A stretch of DNA of 5,623 nucleotides from assembly GCA_029068665.1 (NCBI GenBank), contig JAIECC010000214.1:1-5623 (forward strand), written 5' to 3'. Each line of letters starts with the position of its first letter. Within the stretch, counting starts at the first letter, position 1. The DNA comes from Lachnospiraceae bacterium (GTDB lineage: Bacteria > Bacillota > Clostridia > Lachnospirales > Lachnospiraceae). The position numbers and the translations under genes were made by a program. Shown one piece after another: positions 1-5,164 of the stretch. The notes beneath the pieces were generated by a model that had not been told where the DNA came from, did no database searches, and worked only from the letters and a program-made list of their open reading frames with translations.

Positions 1-745
1 GATTTTGACCTTTACCCGGTTCCTTCCAATCAGTCAGAGTGATTTTCTTTTGATTTTGAAGGAGCTTTTGCCAAATGAAATAGAGGAATGGCTGTTGGGG
101 ATTTTGGAAGAACTGATTCAGAATTCCGGAAACACCCTGATGTCTTTTTCGATTATCATTGCCTTGTGGTCGGCTGCAAGAGGCATCCTGGCCATCAGCA
201 ATGGATTAAACTCTGTCTATCGGACAGAGGAATCCAGGAATTATTTTGTGCTTCGCAGTATTGCCACCCTGCATACTCTGGTAGTAGCGGCATCTCTGGT
301 GCTGCTGCTGATCGTATTTGTTTTCGGTAATTCCCTGTATCATGTTATTTTAAATAAAGTGTCCTGGCTGAATGATATTGCAACCCTGATTCTTAGTGTG
401 CGGGTAGTAGTAGGCTTTGTTTTATTGTTTTTTATGTTTGTTGTGATGTATAAAAAACTGCCCAATCATAAGATTACCTTACAGCAGGCGGCACCGGGAG
501 CCTTGTTTTCTTCTGTCTCATGGATTATTGTATCCTTTGCCTTTTCCATTTATGTAAATCATTTCAGCAATTATTCCAGGGTCTATGGAAGTCTGACCGG
601 TATCGCCATTGCTATGGTATGGGTCTATATGATGATGAATCTGGTGCTGTGGGGCGGAGAAATGAATGCATATATTATGGAACATTATCCGGAAAAGGTT
701 TTTTTCGGAAAGAAAGGGGTTAAGAAAGAAAAACCTTTGTATTGA
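1..745 (+). CDS. YihY/virulence factor BrkB family inner-membrane protein, 5'-truncated by the window edge
   Basis: The frame is open to the window edge (first full codon at 2), so the true start lies outside; the TTG at 5 is internal. About 247 residues are visible. The fragment begins where family members have the segment after the first membrane helix (FLPIS, then LLPNEIEEWL). It continues with the conserved ALWSAARG segment, a hydrophobic helix (TLVVAASLVLLLIVFVFG), another near VVVGFVLLFFMFVVMYKKLP, then PGALFSSVSWIIVSFAFSIY, and the hallmark end YGSLTGIAIAMVWVYMM...WGGEMNAYI. The tail is basic and probably cytoplasmic (KKGVKKEK). The family is a polytopic membrane protein of poorly settled function; its older annotation as ribonuclease BN is not supported. 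Roughly 40-60 N-terminal residues, including the first helix, are probably missing. The stop codon overlaps the -35 box of the next gene's promoter, so the two genes need not be co-transcribed. Confidence 0.9.
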   Translation, partial: ILTFTRFLPISQSDFLLILKELLPNEIEEWLLGILEELIQNSGNTLMSFSIIIALWSAARGILAISNGLNSVYRTEESRNYFVLRSIATLHTLVVAASLVLLLIVFVFGNSLYHVILNKVSWLNDIATLILSVRVVVGFVLLFFMFVVMYKKLPNHKITLQQAAPGALFSSVSWIIVSFAFSIYVNHFSNYSRVYGSLTGIAIAMVWVYMMMNLVLWGGEMNAYIMEHYPEKVFFGKKGVKKEKPLY

Positions 746-770
746 AGTTTTTGTTCGAATTTGCTATAAT
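742..770 (+). promoter_or_regulatory. Sigma-A-type promoter with extended -10, driving the DivIVA-like gene
   Basis: The -35 box TTGAAG (742-747, 4 of 6 consensus) is followed by a 17-base spacer and a perfect TATAAT (765-770). A TG dinucleotide one base upstream of the -10 gives the extended -10 motif TGCTATAAT (762-770). Transcription should start near 777, leaving a leader of about 54 nt before the ATG at 831. The -35 box overlaps the TGA stop (743-745) of the upstream gene. This is the best vegetative promoter in the window by eye. Confidence 0.8.
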
Positions 771-830
771 CAATCTAACTAAAAACAGTGCATATTTTTG
801 GTAATTTTAACGATAGAAAGGAAGGTTAGA

Positions 831-1478
831 ATGAACGAAATAGTTGTTTCAAGTGACAGACAATTTAGTCGTGCAATTCTGGGTCTGAATAAAGCTGAAG
901 TATATGCTTATTTGAATCAGATCAGCAGTGCATATGAAGAATTGCAGTTACAGATTCAGGTATTAAAGGATCAAAATAATAAATTATCGGATTCTAATCG
1001 GGATAATGCATTAAAGCTTTATAATTTGCAAAATGATATTACAGAGGCCCAGAAAAAGACGGATCATGCCAATGTAGAATTAGAGGCAGCCAAGAAGGAG
1101 TGTGCAGCACTGCGAAAGGAGCTGGCAGCGGCTGAGAAGAGGATTAGTAAGCTGACAGATGATCTGATTAAGACCGGTGCAGATATTCCGGTGGAGGAGA
1201 AGCCAAAGGCAGAAGCTGTGGAGCCGGAAGAGGAAAAGGGCTTTACACCAAAGCCGATTTTTGATGAACCGAAGAAAGAAGAACCAAAGGATATTTTTGC
1301 AGAGCTGCGGGATATTGCTTCCAATGAGAGGAAGCAGAGAGAGGCAGCCAGAAGCCAGACGGAAGCCTCTGATGCATCTGAGGATGAGATATATGCAGGT
1401 GAGGTTGAAGTTAAAGTGGATGAAAGCATGCTGATTGGTAATGATGATGATGAAGAGGAAGGCTTTACGTTCCTGTAA
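831..1478 (+). CDS. DivIVA-domain coiled-coil protein with acidic C-terminal tail
   Basis: The protein is 215 residues. The start at 831 is chosen because GAAAGGAAGG (816-825) sits just upstream; an in-frame TTG at 798 would add 11 residues but has no good ribosome binding site. Residues 11-38 carry a short DivIVA-type N-terminal module (QFSRAILGLNKAEVYAYL, then NQISSAYEEL), the part that binds curved membrane in family members. A long heptad-rich coiled coil follows (about 32-112), then a Pro/Glu/Lys-rich linker (115-155), a short helix (DIFAELRDIASNERKQRE, 154-171) and a strongly acidic end (NDDDEEEGFTFL, 204-215). There is no signal peptide or membrane helix. DivIVA proteins are cytosolic oligomeric scaffolds at poles and septa. 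It is smaller and more divergent than classical DivIVA, so GpsB-like or other relatives are possible. It is monocistronic, with its own promoter and terminator. Confidence 0.8.
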   Translation: MNEIVVSSDRQFSRAILGLNKAEVYAYLNQISSAYEELQLQIQVLKDQNNKLSDSNRDNALKLYNLQNDITEAQKKTDHANVELEAAKKECAALRKELAAAEKRISKLTDDLIKTGADIPVEEKPKAEAVEPEEEKGFTPKPIFDEPKKEEPKDIFAELRDIASNERKQREAARSQTEASDASEDEIYAGEVEVKVDESMLIGNDDDEEEGFTFL

Positions 1479-1496
1479 TAGAATATAGAACCGGAG

Positions 1497-1537
1497 AAAA
1501 GCAAGAATCAGGCAGTGATAGCCTGCTTCTTGCTTTT
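1497..1537 (+). terminator. Intrinsic terminator after the DivIVA-like gene
   Basis: A hairpin lies 18 nt after the stop codon. Its arms are GCAAGAA (1501-1507) with TTCTTGC (1527-1533) and CAGGC (1509-1513) with GCCTG (1521-1525), separated by one T-C mismatch and closed by a 7-nt loop. AAAA on the left (1497-1500) and TTTT on the right (1534-1537) extend the stem and supply a short U-tract. It isolates the DivIVA-like gene from the protease operon. Confidence 0.85.
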
Positions 1538-1632
1538 ATGTTGTCCTGTATCCAAAGAATGCTGTGGGCGGCAGACCTTGTTGGTGTGAACCCACCGTCT
1601 ATCCAGTGCATATCTTATTAATAAGGAGATAA
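1538..1632 (+). promoter_or_regulatory. Leader/spacer of the protease operon, with a weak hairpin and a possible sporulation-type promoter
   Basis: This 95-base spacer must hold the operon promoter if the upstream terminator is efficient. I see no convincing sigma-A promoter in it. GTGGG (1564-1568) can pair with CCCAC (1591-1595), and AGAC (1573-1576) alternatively with GTCT (1597-1600), so the RNA could fold, but it matches no riboswitch I recognise. AACC (1589-1592), then 16 bases, then CATATCTTA (1609-1617) fits the sigma-K pattern mACm-N16-CATAnnnTA, although the implied start would lie at the ribosome binding site. That site is AAGGAG (1623-1628), only 4 bases before the ATG. Confidence 0.3.
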
Positions 1633-3393
1633 ATGGGATACTATGCTATGGACATGAATGGAAATGACAATCTGGTACCGGATTGTAAGGAACGCTTCTT
1701 AAGTAATGATTATGCAGACTATATTGTTTCTTCCAGCTATCAGGGATCAATTCGCTCGTATTTCCGGGGGGAATGTGTAAAAATTTTGGACGATGGGCTT
1801 GCGATTCTGTCACTGTCCCGCAAGGATACGGATCTGATGTATGTAATTACCCAATTGTATTATATGGTTCCCAAATGCTATGGACTGATGGATACAACAA
1901 GCATGGAAAGCAGTGGAATCCTGAAGAGCCAGAATCAGCCCATCCTGAATCTTAAGGGAAGGAATATACTGGTAGGGATTATTGATACCGGAATTGATTA
2001 TCAGAATCCCTTGTTTCGTAATGCGGATGGCACTACCAGGATCAAGGCAATCTGGGATCAGACAATACAGACAGGAACACCACCGGAGACCCTGGATTAT
2101 GGAACGGAATTTACGGCGGATATGATCAATCAGGCACTGAGGTCGGCTGAACCTTTGGAAGTGGTACCCAGTACGGATACCAATGGACATGGAACCTTTG
2201 TGTCCGGCATTATAGCAGGGGGAGAGGATGAAGCCGGAGGTTTTATCGGGGCAGCGCCTATGGCAGATATTCTTGTAGTGAAGCTGAAGCAGGCAAAGCA
2301 GTATCTGAAGGATTTTTATTTTATTGATTCGGATGAGGTATTTCAGGAAACAGATGTGATGATGGCGCTTTATTATCTCCGCCGGCGGGCATTGAAGTGG
2401 AATCAGCCGATTTCCATTTATATAGGTGTGGGAACCAACAGTGGTGATCATATCGGTCAGGGAGCATTGAATCAGTATATGAACCGGGTGAATACGGTAG
2501 CGGGAGAGTTAATTTCCGTTCCGGCAGGGAATGAGGGAAATGCAAGACATCATTTTTCCGGCATAGTTCGGGCAGAGCAGGCTTATGACACGGTAGAACT
2601 GAATGTAGGAGCCAATGAAAGCGGCTTTGTGATGGAGCTGTGGGGGAGGGCACCAAATACGTATGCCATTGGTATTGAGTCTCCTTATGGAGAAATTATT
2701 GGTCAGGTTCCGCCCCGGTTTCAAAACCGTCAACGCTATGTATTCTTACTGGAGCGGACGGTAGTGGAGGTTTCCTATGTGCTGGTTGAGGAATTATCAG
2801 GGATGGAGTTGATTTTCATTCGTGTGGAGGAGCCTACGGAAGGAATCTGGCGGTTCCGTGTTTATGCTACGGGAAGTACAGAAAATAAGTATAATATCTG
2901 GCTGCCTATTCGTGAATTTGTTTCAGAAAATACCTATTTTCTTCAGCCGGACCCGGAGATTACACTGACGGAACCGGCTACGGCAGAAGGACCGATTTGT
3001 TCCACTGCATACAATCATCTTACGGATAGTCTGTACTTTGAGGCCAGTCGGGGCTATACTGGTGATGGAGAGATTAAACCGGATCTGGCAGCTCCGGGTG
3101 TAAATGTCTATGGACCGGATATTAACCGGAACCCGGATCAGACCTATGGTTTTACCAGAAGAAGCGGGACCAGCATTGCAGCGGCCCATACAGCCGGTGC
3201 TGCAGCATTACTGATGGAATGGATTGAATCCAGAAGTAATATTAACCGGATGAGTGGTATCCAGATGAAGCGGTACCTGATTCGGGGGGCAGACCGGCAG
3301 CCGGAGTTAAGCTATCCGAATCCTTCCTGGGGCTATGGAACCTTGAATTTATTTGGAACCTTTGAAGGACTGCGCCAGAGAGATACAATCTGA
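1633..3393 (+). CDS. S8 family (subtilisin-like) serine peptidase, CspA/CspB-like
   Basis: The protein is 586 residues. The catalytic triad is intact: Asp118 in GIIDTG, His186 in NGHGTFVSG, and Ser514 in SGTSIAAAH. The oxyanion Asn300 is present in VPAGNEG. Residues 1 to about 100 precede the catalytic core and probably form the intramolecular-chaperone prodomain of Csp-type subtilases. Between Asn300 and Ser514 lies an insert of about 200 residues rich in beta strands, matching the jelly-roll insertion of this subgroup. There is no signal peptide or membrane helix, so the protein is probably cytosolic or packaged into spores, as known Csp proteases are. Those cleave pro-SleC, the cortex lytic enzyme, during germination. 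No sleC is visible here, and Clostridia carry many paralogues, so a germination role is only possible. The start is set by AAGGAG at 1623-1628 with an unusually short 4-base spacer; Met6 and Met8 lack a suitable site. The downstream membrane protein begins 18 bases after the stop. Confidence 0.92.
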   Translation: MGYYAMDMNGNDNLVPDCKERFLSNDYADYIVSSSYQGSIRSYFRGECVKILDDGLAILSLSRKDTDLMYVITQLYYMVPKCYGLMDTTSMESSGILKSQNQPILNLKGRNILVGIIDTGIDYQNPLFRNADGTTRIKAIWDQTIQTGTPPETLDYGTEFTADMINQALRSAEPLEVVPSTDTNGHGTFVSGIIAGGEDEAGGFIGAAPMADILVVKLKQAKQYLKDFYFIDSDEVFQETDVMMALYYLRRRALKWNQPISIYIGVGTNSGDHIGQGALNQYMNRVNTVAGELISVPAGNEGNARHHFSGIVRAEQAYDTVELNVGANESGFVMELWGRAPNTYAIGIESPYGEIIGQVPPRFQNRQRYVFLLERTVVEVSYVLVEELSGMELIFIRVEEPTEGIWRFRVYATGSTENKYNIWLPIREFVSENTYFLQPDPEITLTEPATAEGPICSTAYNHLTDSLYFEASRGYTGDGEIKPDLAAPGVNVYGPDINRNPDQTYGFTRRSGTSIAAAHTAGAAALLMEWIESRSNINRMSGIQMKRYLIRGADRQPELSYPNPSWGYGTLNLFGTFEGLRQRDTI

Positions 3394-3397
3394 AGAG

Positions 3398-3404
3398 AAA
3401 GGAG
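3398..3404 (+). promoter_or_regulatory. Ribosome binding site that fixes a TTG start
   Basis: AAAGGAG lies 7 bases before the TTG at 3412. No in-frame ATG occurs before codon 40, which falls just before the first membrane helix, so this strong site decides the start codon of the small membrane protein. Confidence 0.8.
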
Positions 3405-3411
3405 TTACCCT

Positions 3412-3756
3412 TTGAGAAAGAAAATTAAGCAATATGTAAAGCAAGTGGATGAATGGCTGGAAAATCCGCCGGATGGAGTGGATTATGAGGAGGAGCAGAA
3501 AAAACATCTGATACAAATCCAATTTTTTATGCATGAACGGCTGGTACATGAAATTATTATGGTATTATTTGCCCTGGTAACGGTTATGGTCTTTATTGCA
3601 ACGGTGCTTTGGCCCCAATGGGTGTTTGGGGCTCTCTTATTGGCACTGCTGATTCTTCTGATACCATATATTATGCATTATTATGTATTGGAAAACAGCG
3701 TACAATATATGTATGAGCAATATGACGAAATGGAACACAGAAAGAGTCAGAAATAA
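3412..3756 (+). CDS. Small membrane hairpin protein of unknown function, TTG start
   Basis: I do not recognise a family. The protein is 114 residues. Residues 1-44 are hydrophilic and begin with a basic stretch (RKKIKQYVKQ), followed by an acidic patch (DYEEEQKKH, 24-32). Two membrane helices follow, about 45-67 (LVHEIIMVLFALVTVM, then VFIATVLW) and 70-92 (WVFGALLLALLILLIPYIMHYY), joined by only two or three residues (PQ/W). The tail (YMYEQYDEMEHRKSQK) is charged. The tight hairpin and basic N-terminus suggest both ends face the cytoplasm. It starts 18 bases after the S8 peptidase stop with its own strong ribosome binding site and shares that gene's terminator, so the two are almost certainly one operon. 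It might anchor or regulate the peptidase at the membrane, but nothing in its sequence proves this. Confidence 0.85.
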   Translation: MRKKIKQYVKQVDEWLENPPDGVDYEEEQKKHLIQIQFFMHERLVHEIIMVLFALVTVMVFIATVLWPQWVFGALLLALLILLIPYIMHYYVLENSVQYMYEQYDEMEHRKSQK

Positions 3757-3761
3757 AAAGC

Positions 3762-3814
3762 AAAAATAAGAAAGGGGGAAGTTCCGGGCATGTGCAGGCT
3801 TCCCCTTTTCTTTT
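3762..3814. terminator. Bidirectional intrinsic terminator between convergent genes
   Basis: A 14-bp stem pairs 3768-3781 with 3799-3812, continuous apart from one G-U pair. Its core is GGGGAAG (3775-3781) with CTTCCCC (3799-3805), and the loop is 17 nt. On the + strand the stem ends in TTTT (3811-3814). On the minus strand AAAAA (3762-3766) becomes a T-tract. It therefore serves both the protease operon (+) and the lipoprotein gene (minus), whose stop codon at 3822 is 8 bases from the structure. Confidence 0.88.
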
Positions 3815-3821
3815 GCAGTAA

Positions 3822-4214
3822 TTATCGGACTACGTTGGTTCTTCCGGTACGCCCGGTTGTAGAACGGCTGGTATTATTATTTTCAGTACTGCCGGAATTG
3901 TTGTTATTGTTGCCGGAATTTTCATTGGAATTTGTTCCGTTTGTGACATCATTTACCATGTTGTCCGCGTCATTGGTAATATCACGAATGGCATCTCCGG
4001 CACCTTGGGCAGCATCGTTTACTGCATTACCGGCATCATCCACCATATTACCCACATCATTTCCTACATTGTTTACTGCATTACCGACATCGTTTGCTAC
4101 ATTGTTGCTATTTGCAGAGTTACCGGTGTTGTTGTTACGGTTACAGCCGGTAAAGGCAAATGAAAGCAATGTAAAACAACTACATAATAGTATGATTTTT
4201 GTGACTTTTTTCAT
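3822..4214 (-). CDS. Small Asn-rich putative lipoprotein with 11-residue repeats
   Basis: The protein is 130 residues. It begins with a basic n-region and hydrophobic core (KKVTKIILLCSCFTLLSFA) and ends its signal at FTGC, with Cys24 as the likely lipidated residue. Phe at -3 is not ideal for a lipobox, so lipidation is likely rather than certain. After an Asn-rich linker, residues 42-96 form five consecutive 11-residue units, for example DVGNAVNNVGN, DVGNMVDDAGN and AVNDAAQGAGD, with aliphatic residues at unit positions 2 and 5. Residues 97-116 are low-complexity Asn/Ser/Gly, and the end is basic (GRTGRTNVVR). The start is supported by AAAGGAG (minus strand, about 4222-4228) 7 bases before the ATG. 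I know no named family; the size, Asn richness and signal recall small spore lipoproteins, which is analogy only. It follows the deacetylase gene on the same strand by 67 bases. Confidence 0.85.
   Translation of the reverse strand: MKKVTKIILLCSCFTLLSFAFTGCNRNNNTGNSANSNNVANDVGNAVNNVGNDVGNMVDDAGNAVNDAAQGAGDAIRDITNDADNMVNDVTNGTNSNENSGNNNNNSGSTENNNTSRSTTGRTGRTNVVR
3927..4091 (-). repeat. Five tandem 11-residue (33-nt) coding repeats in the lipoprotein
   Basis: Protein residues 42-96 divide into DVGNAVNNVGN, DVGNMVDDAGN, AVNDAAQGAGD, AIRDITNDADN and MVNDVTNGTNS. Position 2 is V/V/V/I/V, position 4 N/N/D/D/D, and position 9 mostly small or aliphatic. At DNA level the block ATTACC..ACATC.TTT.CTACATTGTT begins at 4047 and again at 4080, a spacing of exactly 33 bases, so at least the first units arose by duplication. 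Residues 31-41 may be a sixth, decayed unit. Confidence 0.75.
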
Positions 4215-4243
4215 AATCAGACTCCTTTCTCTGTCAGTACCCT

Positions 4244-4273
4244 TAGTATTTCCTGTTGCACAGGAATTATGGA
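4244..4273 (-). promoter_or_regulatory. Candidate sigma-G-type (forespore) promoter for the lipoprotein gene
   Basis: Read on the minus strand, TCCATA (4268-4273) is followed by 17 bases and AATACTA (4244-4250). Compared with the Bacillus sigma-G pattern TGMATA-N17/18-CATACTA, this matches 5 of 6 and 6 of 7. Transcription would start near 4238, giving a leader of about 24 nt that contains the whole ribosome binding site. No sigma-A promoter is apparent in the same spacer. It is a by-eye match, so chance remains possible. Confidence 0.4.
4250..4266. repeat. Perfect inverted repeat upstream of the lipoprotein gene
   Basis: TTCCTGT (4250-4256) and ACAGGAA (4260-4266) form a perfect 7-bp inverted repeat around a 3-base centre (TGC). 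No T-tract follows on either strand, so it is not a standard terminator. It occupies the spacer of the candidate promoter above, where an operator could sit. It is in the 67-base gap between the deacetylase and lipoprotein genes. Confidence 0.6.
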
Positions 4274-4281
4274 AGGAAAAA

Positions 4282-5121
4282 TCAGGTAATTGGAAACTGG
4301 CGGCCGGTATGGTCGATGGTATAATCTTCCGTATAGATTAAATCTGAAATCCGGACAAAGGAATAGCCTTCCGCCTCCAGGCGGCTGAGCAGCGTGTCTA
4401 ATGCGTCTCTGGTATAAGCTGCACCGTTATGCAGCAGGATAATGGCACCGTTTCCCAAGTCGGGATCATTCATGACCGTTTCTATAATGCTGTCCGCACC
4501 ATAATCCTTCCAGTCTACGGAATCTACATTTTGATTGATACTGGAATAGCCGCAGGCCTTTGCCGTGGCAACTACAGCATCACTCCAGTCGCTGTAAGGA
4601 GCACGAAAGGCTGTCATGTTAGTCTGGGTCAATGCATATACCCGGCGGTGGCATTCCATGATTTCCTCCATCCTGTCATTTTCACTTAGATTCGGCATAT
4701 GCTTGTGATTGGTTCCGTGATTGGCAAGTTCATGACCGGCGGCATGGATTGCCTGAATGGCATCCGGATATTTGTCTACCCAGTCTCCGGATACAAAAAA
4801 TGTAACTTTTGCGTTGTGAGCCTCCAGAATTGTTAAAATATCAGCCAAATCTTCATCCCCCCAGGCAGCGTCAAAGGTCAGTGCAACTATCGGTTGTTCC
4901 GTTTCAACGCTGTAAATGGGAAGTTCACTTCGGTAATTCGTGGAAAGAGCAGGAGCAGTATCCGCGTTCCGGGAAGTCGGGATGATCTGCGCCCGGGCAT
5001 GAACTGCAGAGCAGAAGCATACTGCAGTCAGCAGAACCACTGACATGGTACGCATATAGGAAGAATTGATATCCTGAGAGAGTGGAAGGAAAAACGATGT
5101 TATATTTTCAAAAATTTTCAT
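4282..5121 (-). CDS. Polysaccharide deacetylase (NodB homology domain), PdaB-like, exported
   Basis: The protein is 279 residues. Family members remove acetyl groups from peptidoglycan or other N-acetylated polysaccharides outside the cell. Residues 27-40 form a hydrophobic export segment, possibly cleaved after ARA44. The NodB motifs appear in order: LTFDAAWG (81-88, with catalytic-base Asp84), H135-x3-H139 in NHGTNH, RAPY (173-176), SVDW (201-204) and LLH (229-231, with His231). Motif 1 is TFDxxWG, as in sporulation protein PdaB, instead of TFDDG, so the usual second metal-binding Asp is Ala85. The start at 5121 has AGGAT about 10 bases upstream; the alternative Met23 (codon 5053-5055), directly before the hydrophobic segment, has no ribosome binding site nearby, although it would give a more typical signal peptide. 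A PdaB-like role in spore envelope maturation is plausible, not shown. It lies between the AP2-like gene and the lipoprotein gene on the same strand. Confidence 0.88.
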   Translation of the reverse strand: MKIFENITSFFLPLSQDINSSYMRTMSVVLLTAVCFCSAVHARAQIIPTSRNADTAPALSTNYRSELPIYSVETEQPIVALTFDAAWGDEDLADILTILEAHNAKVTFFVSGDWVDKYPDAIQAIHAAGHELANHGTNHKHMPNLSENDRMEEIMECHRRVYALTQTNMTAFRAPYSDWSDAVVATAKACGYSSINQNVDSVDWKDYGADSIIETVMNDPDLGNGAIILLHNGAAYTRDALDTLLSRLEAEGYSFVRISDLIYTEDYTIDHTGRQFPIT

Positions 5122-5128
5122 ATTACTG

Positions 5129-5160
5129 ACATCCTGTAAATCGTATGCATTTATTGATGT
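5129..5160. repeat. Imperfect palindrome overlapping the deacetylase ribosome binding site
   Basis: ACATC (5129-5133) pairs with GATGT (5156-5160), and TAAAT (5137-5141) with ATTTA (5149-5153), around a 7-base loop with a small internal loop. In the minus-strand RNA the outer stem includes part of the AGGAT ribosome binding site (5131-5135) of the deacetylase. The stem is AU-rich and would be weak. It fills most of the 43-base gap between the two genes. Confidence 0.4.
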
Positions 5161-5164
5161 TAGT

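Noticed and set aside
798..830. Upstream TTG start adding 11 residues to the DivIVA-like protein
   Set aside because: The ATG at 831 has a strong ribosome binding site (816-825) and gives the usual short N-terminus before the DivIVA module; the TTG has none.
1064..1504. 146-codon minus-strand reading frame opposite the DivIVA-like gene
   Set aside because: It is a Ser-rich shadow of the Glu/Lys-rich coding sequence, has no ribosome binding site and runs antisense to a well-supported gene.
1561..1610. Possible tRNA, 6S RNA or riboswitch in the spacer before the protease
   Set aside because: No cloverleaf, no TTC-type T-loop, too short for 6S RNA, and no match to a riboswitch core I know; only weak competing hairpins.
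1810..2451. 213-codon minus-strand reading frame inside the peptidase gene
   Set aside because: It lies opposite the prodomain, the Asp118/His186 active-site region and part of the catalytic core, which are clearly coding; there is no supporting ribosome binding site or known family.
4250..4266. Inverted repeat read as an intrinsic terminator of the deacetylase gene
   Set aside because: The 7-bp stem has a 3-base loop and no T-tract on either strand, so an operator is more likely than a terminator.
3790..4341. 183-codon plus-strand reading frame across the lipoprotein gene
   Set aside because: It is the antisense of the Asn-rich repeats, overlaps the terminator and the end of the deacetylase gene, and has no plausible start signal.
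5140..5147. Sigma-E-like -10 (CATACGAT, minus strand) for the deacetylase
   Set aside because: The predicted transcript start (about 5133) lies inside the ribosome binding site, and the nearest -35-like ATA is about 18 bases upstream instead of 16.
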